NCBI GenBank assembly: GCA_951801825.1
Contig: CATOOF010000002.1
Coordinates: 164,441 to 228,440, forward strand
Reading direction: 5' to 3'
DNA length: 64,000 bases
Origin: an uncultured Alphaproteobacteria bacterium
Lineage (GTDB): Bacteria; Pseudomonadota; Alphaproteobacteria; Rs-D84
Shown one piece after another: positions 56,089-64,000 of this stretch. The position numbers and the translations under genes were made by a program. Below the pieces are notes generated by a model, which had not been told where the DNA came from, made no database searches, and worked only from the letters and a program-made list of their open reading frames with translations. Every line of letters starts with the position of its first letter. The stretch's first letter is position 1.

Positions 56089-58684
56089 TTGTAATCCTTA
56101 TCGGGGTCGATGATGTGTCGCCAAAAACATCCCACAGACGCGCATGCCAAGAATCCGGATTGGGCGCCTTGTTTGAGGTGTATCCATATATGTACAGACG
56201 GTCGCGTGCACGCGTCATTGCAACATACAGCAGACGATAGTATTCCGCGATTTTGTCGCGCATTGCGGCCGCGGCGGCATCCGCGCGCCGGGCCGATGCC
56301 GCCGCCCGGGGCACCCAAATCCATGGCACCGGCATATCGTCGTTGCGGCGTATTGCGGGTACGGGAATAAATTTGTCGCCGTCGGGCATGTTGGTTGTGT
56401 CTATCAGAAATACTATCGGCGCCTCCAGTCCCTTGCTGCCGTGAACTGTAACTATTCTGACGCCACTGCTTTCGTCCATGTCGCGTTTTATTTCACTGCC
56501 GCCGGTAATGAACCATTTTAAAAAGTGACGCATTGTGCCTGGCTGGGTTCGTTCATACGCCAGACAAATTGTTAAAAACTCTTCCAACGGATCTATTATC
56601 TGGGCGCCCAATGCCGCAATCATTTCACCGCGAACATTATTTGAATTTAATACGCCAGAGAAAAAGGTATGTGGGCCATCGATGGCGGCATGCTCAATCA
56701 TTGCATTTAAACGCTGGAAAATATCGGGGTGTGCATTCTTTATGATATCAAATACTGATGTTGCGGCATCCGTGTTTGGATTGGATTTTATTGCGTTCAC
56801 ACGTGCGGTACATAAATTTAAAATATCGCCTTCTGTCAATCTGAAAATAGGACTTTTTAATACGCAACATAAAGAATAGTCGTCTGTGGGTAAAATGCAA
56901 AAACGGACAAGATTCAGTAAATCTCTGATTGCAGGAAAATCCGGCAGAACAATTCGATCGCTGCCCGCGACATCTATATTGCGCCGTTTAAGTTCTGTTA
57001 CCAGTGGCGCAACCAGCGGCTTTCGTTTTTGGACAAGAATCATGATGTCGTCGGCACAGCATTCGTTTCCATTAATCATGTGTTGGATTTTATCGGCTAT
57101 TGTGCGTACGTATTCACGGACATCACGCCCGTCTTCTTTTTTTGAAACAAACGGATGCAACTCGACCAGGCCGGGTGCGTTCTCGCGAAAACATTTGTGC
57201 GCATTATTTGCAAAACCGCTAAGCTCTATTATTTCACGGTTGCTGAAAAATCTGTCGACGGTTTCCAAAATTGGCGCGGTAGACCGGAAACTTTGAGCCA
57301 GCGGTATTTCGCGTATCTCGCGAAAGTTATGCTGTATTTGTGCCGCGATATCATGCCGACTGGCGGCGAATGCGGCCGGGTCTGCGCCCTGGAACCCATA
57401 AATAGACTGTTTGCTGTCGCCAACAACGAATATTGAATGCGGCGTTTTGCCGGTGTCGCCGTCTGTAAAAAAGTCGCCCGCCATCATGCGCAGAATATCC
57501 CACTGTTGGGGGCTGGTGTCTTGTGCCTCGTCTACCAGAATATGGTTCAGCGACAGGTCCAGTTGTGACAGCACCCACCCCATTGTTTCGGGGCGCGCAA
57601 ACAGACGACGGGTGTATAAAATCAGGTCGTCAAAATCCAATACGTTGCGCATCTTTTTTTGCTTCATATATGATTTGGAAAAGGCAGCCGACAAATCAAA
57701 TAGAGCGATTGTATCGTCCATAATTTGACGATTTAAATTATACTGCGCCAATTCGTAAACACGGTCTTGTTCTTGTCGCAGATAATCCTTTTTTGAAACG
57801 TCTTTCTTTTTATCCAAACCCAATGTTAAGTAGGCAAACTTATATTCTTCAAAATCTGTAGTTTTATCAATAAACTGTTTTGTTTTGTTAATTATATCTG
57901 TCAGGTAGACGGCCGGTGTTTTTCGTGTTTTTTGATCTAATTCAGCGTTTTCTATGATTTTTTGCAATAAATCATGTGATATTTCCGGCTGTGGCGATAA
58001 ATTAGAAAATAAAAATTCTTTAATCGTATCAATAAAGTATTTGCGATACTTATCAATGTTTTCAACCTGAAAAAAGGTCTTGTACTGTGCGGTCAGTTCT
58101 TTTAATAAATCAGGCATATAGTATTCTGATACACGCCCTATTATATGCGCAAACGCATCTGCCGTCCGGACATCTGTTCCGGAAAACAGAATCATTTTAT
58201 CAAACGCATCCTGTAATAATACCTTTTGGCTGGCATCAGAGACAAGAGACCATGCCGGCGACAGCCCCGCCTCTATTGGGAAACGATGCAGAATTTCCTC
58301 ACAGAAACCATGAATAGTTTTAATTTTTAATATGTCGGGGTTGTCTATATATTTAAAAAAGATATTTCGGGCATTTTGCAAATCTGTCGCATTGGGTGTG
58401 CCATTAAACGCAACGCCAGCCAGCATATCGCGCAAATCGTCATCTGATGCCATTGCCCAGCCGCGCAACATTGACAATATTCTGTTGCGCATTTCGCCGG
58501 CACCAGCATTTGTATACGTCAAACACAAAACGCCCCCGGATGCATCGGTGCGAAACAGAATTCGCAACAAACGCTGGACCAGAACGCTGGTCTTGCCGGT
58601 GCCGGCATTGGCCTGAACCCATACGTTTTCTGATGGCTCTGCCGCAGTGTTTTGCTCTGGTGAAAGAGTCGTTTTTTTTGCCAT
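56081..58684 (-). CDS. addA: UvrD/AddA-type helicase portion of the double-strand break repair helicase-nuclease
   Basis: VQANAGTGKTSVLVQRLLRIL, VDEAQDTSPQQWDILRMMA, VGDSKQSIYGFQGADP, VTVHGSKGLEAPIVFLID. Confidence 0.88.
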   Translation of the reverse strand: MAKKTTLSPEQNTAAEPSENVWVQANAGTGKTSVLVQRLLRILFRTDASGGVLCLTYTNAGAGEMRNRILSMLRGWAMASDDDLRDMLAGVAFNGTPNATDLQNARNIFFKYIDNPDILKIKTIHGFCEEILHRFPIEAGLSPAWSLVSDASQKVLLQDAFDKMILFSGTDVRTADAFAHIIGRVSEYYMPDLLKELTAQYKTFFQVENIDKYRKYFIDTIKEFLFSNLSPQPEISHDLLQKIIENAELDQKTRKTPAVYLTDIINKTKQFIDKTTDFEEYKFAYLTLGLDKKKDVSKKDYLRQEQDRVYELAQYNLNRQIMDDTIALFDLSAAFSKSYMKQKKMRNVLDFDDLILYTRRLFARPETMGWVLSQLDLSLNHILVDEAQDTSPQQWDILRMMAGDFFTDGDTGKTPHSIFVVGDSKQSIYGFQGADPAAFAASRHDIAAQIQHNFREIREIPLAQSFRSTAPILETVDRFFSNREIIELSGFANNAHKCFRENAPGLVELHPFVSKKEDGRDVREYVRTIADKIQHMINGNECCADDIMILVQKRKPLVAPLVTELKRRNIDVAGSDRIVLPDFPAIRDLLNLVRFCILPTDDYSLCCVLKSPIFRLTEGDILNLCTARVNAIKSNPNTDAATSVFDIIKNAHPDIFQRLNAMIEHAAIDGPHTFFSGVLNSNNVRGEMIAALGAQIIDPLEEFLTICLAYERTQPGTMRHFLKWFITGGSEIKRDMDESSGVRIVTVHGSKGLEAPIVFLIDTTNMPDGDKFIPVPAIRRNDDMPVPWIWVPRAAASARRADAAAAAMRDKIAEYYRLLYVAMTRARDRLYIYGYTSNKAPNPDSWHARLWDVFGDTSSTPIRITNV

Positions 58685-58768
58685 TTATACCCTTGCTTTA
58701 CTTTTAAGATTCTAGTATAAATTTCATAGAACTTCAAGAATGATATATTTTGTCGCGGAGGGGCGAAA

Positions 58769-60715
58769 ATGGAAGCAGGCATTTCTGTTTTACTGGGTAA
58801 TAAAACAATATTGATTGCATTTGGCGGCATGACGGCGCTGATGCTGGCGGCGATAGGAACGCTGTTTTTCGTGTCGAGAAAATCGCAAAAGGTTATGGAA
58901 TCCCTGTTGGGGATAATGTTACAGCCAGAACGCGTAAAAATACACGATGCCGCCCGGGTTTTGCGCAGTCTGTTGGCCGACGAAATCGCAAAGATAGAGG
59001 CCGGTTTTAAAACCATGTGCGACACGATGGAGGCCCAGATTGCGGCCACAAACAAGTTGCAAGAAGAGCTGGGGGTGCAAAATGAAAAACTGGTGGCGAC
59101 GGCCGATGCGGCAACGAAAAAGCTGGCGGTGATGTCGCAACGTCTGGACAACACCGTGGGCGGCCTGAAGAATGTTGTAGAATCGGAAACATGGCACGAC
59201 GTTGAAAGCGCAACAGATCGTTTTGCCGCAACAGTTAATGAATTATTGGCGCGGATAGACGCCACATCCCAGGATGCGACAACACGCATTGCAAACATAC
59301 AATCTCAAATCGATGGATGGGTGGAATCTGGCAACCAGCTATCTGAGCGTCTGGCGTCAGAATTTGAAAAGAACGGCGCACAAATGACCGACATATCGGG
59401 CCGTGCGGAAACAATGCGTGATGGTTTAAGCGCCCTGGCCCAATCGGTGACCGACGGATTTAACAATGTAAAGTCATCCGCCGGCGATTATGAGGCCACC
59501 ATGAACGCAAATGACAAGTTGCTGGGCGAACATATTGCAAAAATGGAAAACTATAGCAAGCAGTCAAAAAAACAGCTGACTGCACAGATGAATACGATTA
59601 CAAATACGGCAAACGTTGTCGGCGGCCAGGTGCGTCTGGCGGAATCCTCGATAGATAAACAGGTGCGCAAACTAACGGATGCGGTCGAAACGCTGATGGC
59701 GTCCGCAACAACAACGGAAAATTCAGTTCGCGGCATATCAACAGAGCTGGCGACGCTTACCAACAGGTTTAACGGCGAGATAAAGGAATTCGCAACCGGC
59801 GTGGTCTCAGAACTGAAAACTGTTTCTGGCGTTGCAAATGTTACATTGGAAAATACAAAGACCGCGGCCGGCGCCTTCTCTGAATCTGTTCGGGCGATGG
59901 CAACAGGCGTGCGTGAAACGCTGATAGAAATGAATACTGCGCACACCCAGCTGTCGGGCCAGTCGGCCAGTCTGATAAAAATGTCGGCCGAAACCACCGC
60001 GCAACTGCAACCGCTGTCGGAACTGATAGAGAAGTATTATGCCGCCCTGCCCGACCTGTCGCGCGGCTCGGCGGAAACAACCCAGAACTTGGAAAAGATA
60101 GTTGCGTCGTTAAATGAAAAAATAAATCTGATGCGCGACACCGTCGCCCAGTCGATGGATACTATATCAGACTCTTCGGTAAAGCTGGAGGATTTGGCAG
60201 GCCAGTCGCGCCAGCAAATGATTGATTTGATGGCTGATTACGCAAAGGCCGTAAACACGATGCAGACGCTGAACAAACAAATGATGGTTGCCCGCGCGTC
60301 AGCCCCCATGGATGCGATTAAATCTGCGCCGACAGAATCTTTTGCCCGCGTCAGCAGTCAGGATTTTCTGCAACAGAGCGAACGCATGTTTGATAAAATG
60401 CATGAGCAGTCACTGGATTTGACGCGTGCGGCCGGGGCGGATATTCCGGATGTTGTATGGAAAAAGTATCATGCCGGCGATAAAACCATCTTTTCCAAAT
60501 GGCTGGCTAAGATGATGGCGGCGGCCGACAAGAAACGCGTGCGTGATTTGCTGAAATCGGACGCGGTATTTAAATCCCAGGCGTCACAGTTTGTACGCAG
60601 TTTTGACAAAGTGCTGGCGGCGGCGCGCCAGGCCGACAATGCAGACAAGCTGGCCGCGACACTGCTTAAAACAGATTTGGGACAAATATATACAGTACTT
60701 AAGACACACTTATAA
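58769..60715 (+). CDS. Membrane-anchored coiled-coil protein, hypothetical
   Basis: N-terminal TM ILIAFGGMTALMLAAIGTLFFV then ~600 aa of helical/heptad-rich sequence; RBS ggagg. Confidence 0.75.
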   Translation: MEAGISVLLGNKTILIAFGGMTALMLAAIGTLFFVSRKSQKVMESLLGIMLQPERVKIHDAARVLRSLLADEIAKIEAGFKTMCDTMEAQIAATNKLQEELGVQNEKLVATADAATKKLAVMSQRLDNTVGGLKNVVESETWHDVESATDRFAATVNELLARIDATSQDATTRIANIQSQIDGWVESGNQLSERLASEFEKNGAQMTDISGRAETMRDGLSALAQSVTDGFNNVKSSAGDYEATMNANDKLLGEHIAKMENYSKQSKKQLTAQMNTITNTANVVGGQVRLAESSIDKQVRKLTDAVETLMASATTTENSVRGISTELATLTNRFNGEIKEFATGVVSELKTVSGVANVTLENTKTAAGAFSESVRAMATGVRETLIEMNTAHTQLSGQSASLIKMSAETTAQLQPLSELIEKYYAALPDLSRGSAETTQNLEKIVASLNEKINLMRDTVAQSMDTISDSSVKLEDLAGQSRQQMIDLMADYAKAVNTMQTLNKQMMVARASAPMDAIKSAPTESFARVSSQDFLQQSERMFDKMHEQSLDLTRAAGADIPDVVWKKYHAGDKTIFSKWLAKMMAAADKKRVRDLLKSDAVFKSQASQFVRSFDKVLAAARQADNADKLAATLLKTDLGQIYTVLKTHL

Positions 60716-60720
60716 AACAA

Positions 60721-60746
60721 ACGCCCCCAGCGGGCGTTTTTCTTTT
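60721..60746 (+). terminator. Terminator
   Basis: aacgcccccagcgggcgtt hairpin then tttcttttt. Confidence 0.75.
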
Positions 60747-60788
60747 TACGCCTGTAGGTATCAGGCTTTTTTACCGTACTAAAATAAA

Positions 60789-62339
60789 TCAGAAACCCAG
60801 AGAAATGTTTGCCGCCAGACCGTATGATGTTCCCATGTCGTCGCGTAATCCGCGAACGGCAAGACTGTACGTTGCGTCGTCATATGGCGTTACAATGTCT
60901 AACTTTAAAGCCGCGCCTAATAACGAGTTTGTATGGGCGGATATCTGGATGCCGTATTTATATGTTATGTCTGCCGTGCGATTGGCATACTCTATGGCAA
61001 CGCCGCCGCGGCCTGTTATGTGTGTATCATGCGTAACAACTTTTGCATAGTCGGCCCCAACACCGATTGTCGGTGTTACAGCAACCGCGCCACCAATATA
61101 TAAATTTGGCCCGACGTCCATATTTACATACACGGATGCCGCGGACGGGTTGCTTAAAATTATATCGTTATCAAACAGGGATGGCGTATTCAGTCGTCCC
61201 ATAGTGGCGCCCGCCTGTGTTTGAACAAAAATATTTTTACTGTTGTGGCGAAATGTCGCCATCGTGCCGTATAGTATTCCGGCATAATCATCTATGCCAT
61301 CGGTTAGTTTTATACCGCCAACATATCCCGATGCGGATATGCTTGTAACGTCTGATACCGACAGATTTAGAGACAGCCCCGTTCCATATACAGATATGTC
61401 ATTTCCTGTAATCAACAATGGTGATACAGACACCGGCAAGCCTGCATCCGTGTTCGACAGGCTGTATTGAATATGATTGTCAAATGTTCTTAGCGCGTTG
61501 TTAAATTTACGCGGATGCAGTCGCATGGAACGGCGCATAATTGCATTTAGTTCTGTAATGTTTTGCGCCTGGTCCAGCATTCGTATCAAATTCTCGTTTG
61601 CATTGTTGCGGCGCACGGTATTTAAAAAGCGGCCAGTTGGACTGCCCAGTATTTTGTAATAGTCTGTTTCACGCACCGTGCGAACATACAAATTTCCATT
61701 TTCAATAAACCCAGTGACGGCATAAAGTATATCCAGATTTTGCGCATTTATATTTACGGCGCCGTCCCCGGATATGTTTGACAGGACGGGCACATCGGGA
61801 ACAATATCAGCCATATTTATATTTATTTCATTTTCGCCGATTAGTTCGATTAGCGGTGGCACGCTTTTTAGTTTCGGCAAAAAGTTATGAGATATTTGTA
61901 TTTTGGAATCTGCCAGTGTTATTTTGTCTGCATTGCTGGCGATATTGCTGATGTCGGACCATGTTATGTCCGTTCCGCGATAGACCAGTATATTATAAGG
62001 CCCGTTAATGTTTAGTTCTTTTATGTCGTTGGAATTTTGTATTACCTGTGTCACAACGGCGTCAGGTTCCAGATTGATGTCGCCGTTTATTGTGCCATTG
62101 TTTCGGATGTATACGTCACAGCCACTGCCAATTGATATATCCGAGGATATAATGCCATGATTGTTCAAGTACACCGATTGAATAATATTTATATTCTTTG
62201 CGCTGAACAGTATCTCTGGCGCAATAGTAATATTATCTTCAAAATTGAAATAATCGCCATATATGTCGCTGTTGATATACGCGGCATTTGCAGAGCCGGA
62301 AACAATTACGACATACAGCGTAAAGTGATATAGCCTCAC
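60789..62339 (-). CDS. Autotransporter-type outer-membrane protein
   Basis: Signal peptide; passenger with repetitive beta-like Asn/Ile-rich sequence; C-terminal barrel ending in aromatic Phe (GLAANISLGF). Confidence 0.75.
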   Translation of the reverse strand: MRLYHFTLYVVIVSGSANAAYINSDIYGDYFNFEDNITIAPEILFSAKNINIIQSVYLNNHGIISSDISIGSGCDVYIRNNGTINGDINLEPDAVVTQVIQNSNDIKELNINGPYNILVYRGTDITWSDISNIASNADKITLADSKIQISHNFLPKLKSVPPLIELIGENEININMADIVPDVPVLSNISGDGAVNINAQNLDILYAVTGFIENGNLYVRTVRETDYYKILGSPTGRFLNTVRRNNANENLIRMLDQAQNITELNAIMRRSMRLHPRKFNNALRTFDNHIQYSLSNTDAGLPVSVSPLLITGNDISVYGTGLSLNLSVSDVTSISASGYVGGIKLTDGIDDYAGILYGTMATFRHNSKNIFVQTQAGATMGRLNTPSLFDNDIILSNPSAASVYVNMDVGPNLYIGGAVAVTPTIGVGADYAKVVTHDTHITGRGGVAIEYANRTADITYKYGIQISAHTNSLLGAALKLDIVTPYDDATYSLAVRGLRDDMGTSYGLAANISLGF

Positions 62340-62406
62340 AACGCTCTCTCCTCATCCCCATTTGGGGACAAGATTAGCATATAGGATATTTTTCATAAAG
62401 TAAAAA

Positions 62407-63006
62407 TTAACGTATCATCTGATATCGCAGCAAAAAACATTTAAGGCGCGGCGACAACACAACTTCTTGTGTGTTGCATTTCGCCATAAAATCAATATCA
62501 AGCCCTGCATTCAGTATATCGGACGGTTCACACGTATTGTTTGTTCGAACTGCGTCATCGTCGGGCATATTTGCGCGTTTTCGAGCTATGTCCATGCTAT
62601 TATGGGGCGGAATAAAGTACAATGTTTTTATGTCATATTCGTTGTGCAGATTATGCTCAAAAAACCAATACTTCAGCTGATATGCATATCTGGGCTGAAT
62701 AACGTCATATACCAGGTTTTTGTCCAGGTTGGCGCGAACTTCAAATTCTGGCGCACCATAAAGCCATTTCGGTTTTCCCGGCATCCATAATGTCTCGTTT
62801 ACCCAAAGACGCGTTGCCAGCTTCATTGAATCAAAATCAGCCTCGCTGCGAAAATAGTAGTCTCGCCCATCTGCCTCGCCCGGGCGCATGGGCCGCGTTG
62901 TTGCCGAAACCAGCTTATGAAACATTTTTTTTGGCAGATAATTTTGTATAAAATAAGATTTCCCGCTGCCCGATACGCCCACGCAGAGTAATAATGTCTT
63001 TTTCAT
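62407..63006 (-). CDS. Guanylate kinase-like P-loop protein
   Basis: GVSGSGKSYFIQNYL and SATTRPMRPGEADGRDYYFRSEADFD (guanylate kinase signature). Confidence 0.78.
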   Translation of the reverse strand: MKKTLLLCVGVSGSGKSYFIQNYLPKKMFHKLVSATTRPMRPGEADGRDYYFRSEADFDSMKLATRLWVNETLWMPGKPKWLYGAPEFEVRANLDKNLVYDVIQPRYAYQLKYWFFEHNLHNEYDIKTLYFIPPHNSMDIARKRANMPDDDAVRTNNTCEPSDILNAGLDIDFMAKCNTQEVVLSPRLKCFLLRYQMIR

Positions 63007-63054
63007 ACCTAATAACTATATAGTTCGCCCCCGTTTATTTAACGGGGGTGTAAA

Positions 63055-64000
63055 TTAATCCTCCAAGAAACTGCGCAGTTTTCTGGCGCGGGTCGGATGC
63101 TTTAGCTTATTAAGCGCCTTTTGTTCTATCTGGCGGATACGTTCACGTGTTACGCCGATATATTCGCCAACCTCTTCCAGGGTGCTGGTTTTATTTGTGC
63201 TCATACCGAAACGCTGGCGCAGAACAGTTTCTTCTTTTGGATCCAGTTCCGATAAAATCTGGGTAACAATTTTGCGCAGGTTTTTCTGAGCCGCCGACGT
63301 AAATGGATTCTTGGCGGTTTCGTCTGCAATAATTTCTATACGGCTGCTATCATCTTCGGTTCCAACCGGCGCCTCCAACGATATGGGTTTCAGATTAACC
63401 TTCATTGCCTTATGTATCTTGTCGACAGGCAAATAGATGATTTTTGACAGCTCTTCCGCCGTGGGATTGCGCCCGTACTTATGCATAAACTGACGAGAGG
63501 CGCGCTGAATCTTGTGAATGTTGTCAATCATATGAACCGGGATTCTGATTGTTCGTGCCTGGTCTGCGATACTGCGCGAGATTCCCTGCTGAATCCAGTT
63601 GGTGGCATATGTTGAAAACTTGTTGCCCAAACGATAGTCGAATTTGTCCACAGCCTTCATCAGACCGATATTGCCGTCCTGGACCAGGTCGGAAAAATCT
63701 AATCCCAGACCGCGATTGCTGGATTTTTTTGCAAATTTGATAACCAGACGCAGGTTCGCCTCTATCATTTCGCGTTTTGCACGCGCCGCCTCTGTCTGGC
63801 CGCGTCGAACCAGTTCAACAACCTTTTTATATTCGGCCGTTGGCTGGCCGGTTTCGGTTGCGATGGCGGTTATGTCCTCCTGAATTTTCAGGATGTCTTT
63901 TTCGTGTTTTTTTGCAAAATTCGCCCACAATGCATTTTTGGATTTGGCCAGTTTCTTTACCCAGTTACGGTTTAATTCATTTCCGGTGTATTCCGCCAGG
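63055..64000 (-). CDS. rpoD: RNA polymerase primary sigma factor RpoD (5' end outside window)
   Basis: [91 protein letters not shown]; frame stays open to 64000. Confidence 0.93.
   Translation of the reverse strand, partial: LAEYTGNELNRNWVKKLAKSKNALWANFAKKHEKDILKIQEDITAIATETGQPTAEYKKVVELVRRGQTEAARAKREMIEANLRLVIKFAKKSSNRGLGLDFSDLVQDGNIGLMKAVDKFDYRLGNKFSTYATNWIQQGISRSIADQARTIRIPVHMIDNIHKIQRASRQFMHKYGRNPTAEELSKIIYLPVDKIHKAMKVNLKPISLEAPVGTEDDSSRIEIIADETAKNPFTSAAQKNLRKIVTQILSELDPKEETVLRQRFGMSTNKTSTLEEVGEYIGVTRERIRQIEQKALNKLKHPTRARKLRSFLED

Noticed and set aside
1-64000. Mobile elements, prophage, integrons, alternative genetic code
   Set aside because: No transposase, integrase or phage structural genes were recognised; UGA is used as a normal stop (for example dnaE and the addA helicase ORF).

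Overview
The window is a dense bacterial chromosome segment, most likely from a reduced-genome alphaproteobacterium. That assignment is inferred from a DUF2155-like protein, the ybgC-tolQRA order and RpoD/SecA-type sequences, not from a search. About 65 genes are supported. Housekeeping genes include acpS, adk, rpsA, tig, rpsI-rplM, argS, an EnvZ/OmpR-like pair, ruvB, ybgC-tolQRA, secA, dnaE, rsmH, gpmI, tadA, rsmD, rplY, dnaK, a phosphofructokinase, rpsP-rimM-trmD-rplS, tsaD, xseA, recN, addA-like genes and rpoD (5' truncated by the window edge). RNase P RNA and one tRNA-Gly(CCC) are present. I found no CRISPR array, prophage, IS element or rRNA. Accessory content includes a ~1900-aa cysteine-rich secreted repeat protein with smaller Cys-rich relatives, an autotransporter, an orphan AbiEii-like nucleotidyltransferase paired with a metallophosphoesterase, and several lineage-specific secreted proteins. 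The most interesting signals are: (1) a ~150-nt structured leader or ncRNA upstream of a small HTH-like gene, with mutually exclusive helices and a terminator before the RBS; (2) a second long leader of similar layout before a Cys-rich secreted protein; (3) a 26-bp perfect palindrome upstream of a 35-aa Cys-rich mini-protein; (4) the giant repeat protein, including a repeat type I cannot name; (5) a predicted leaderless AbiEii-like/phosphoesterase operon; (6) extra small ORFs inside the rpsP-rimM-trmD-rplS operon. All calls come from reading the sequence and the supplied ORF track; no searches or folding programs were run.
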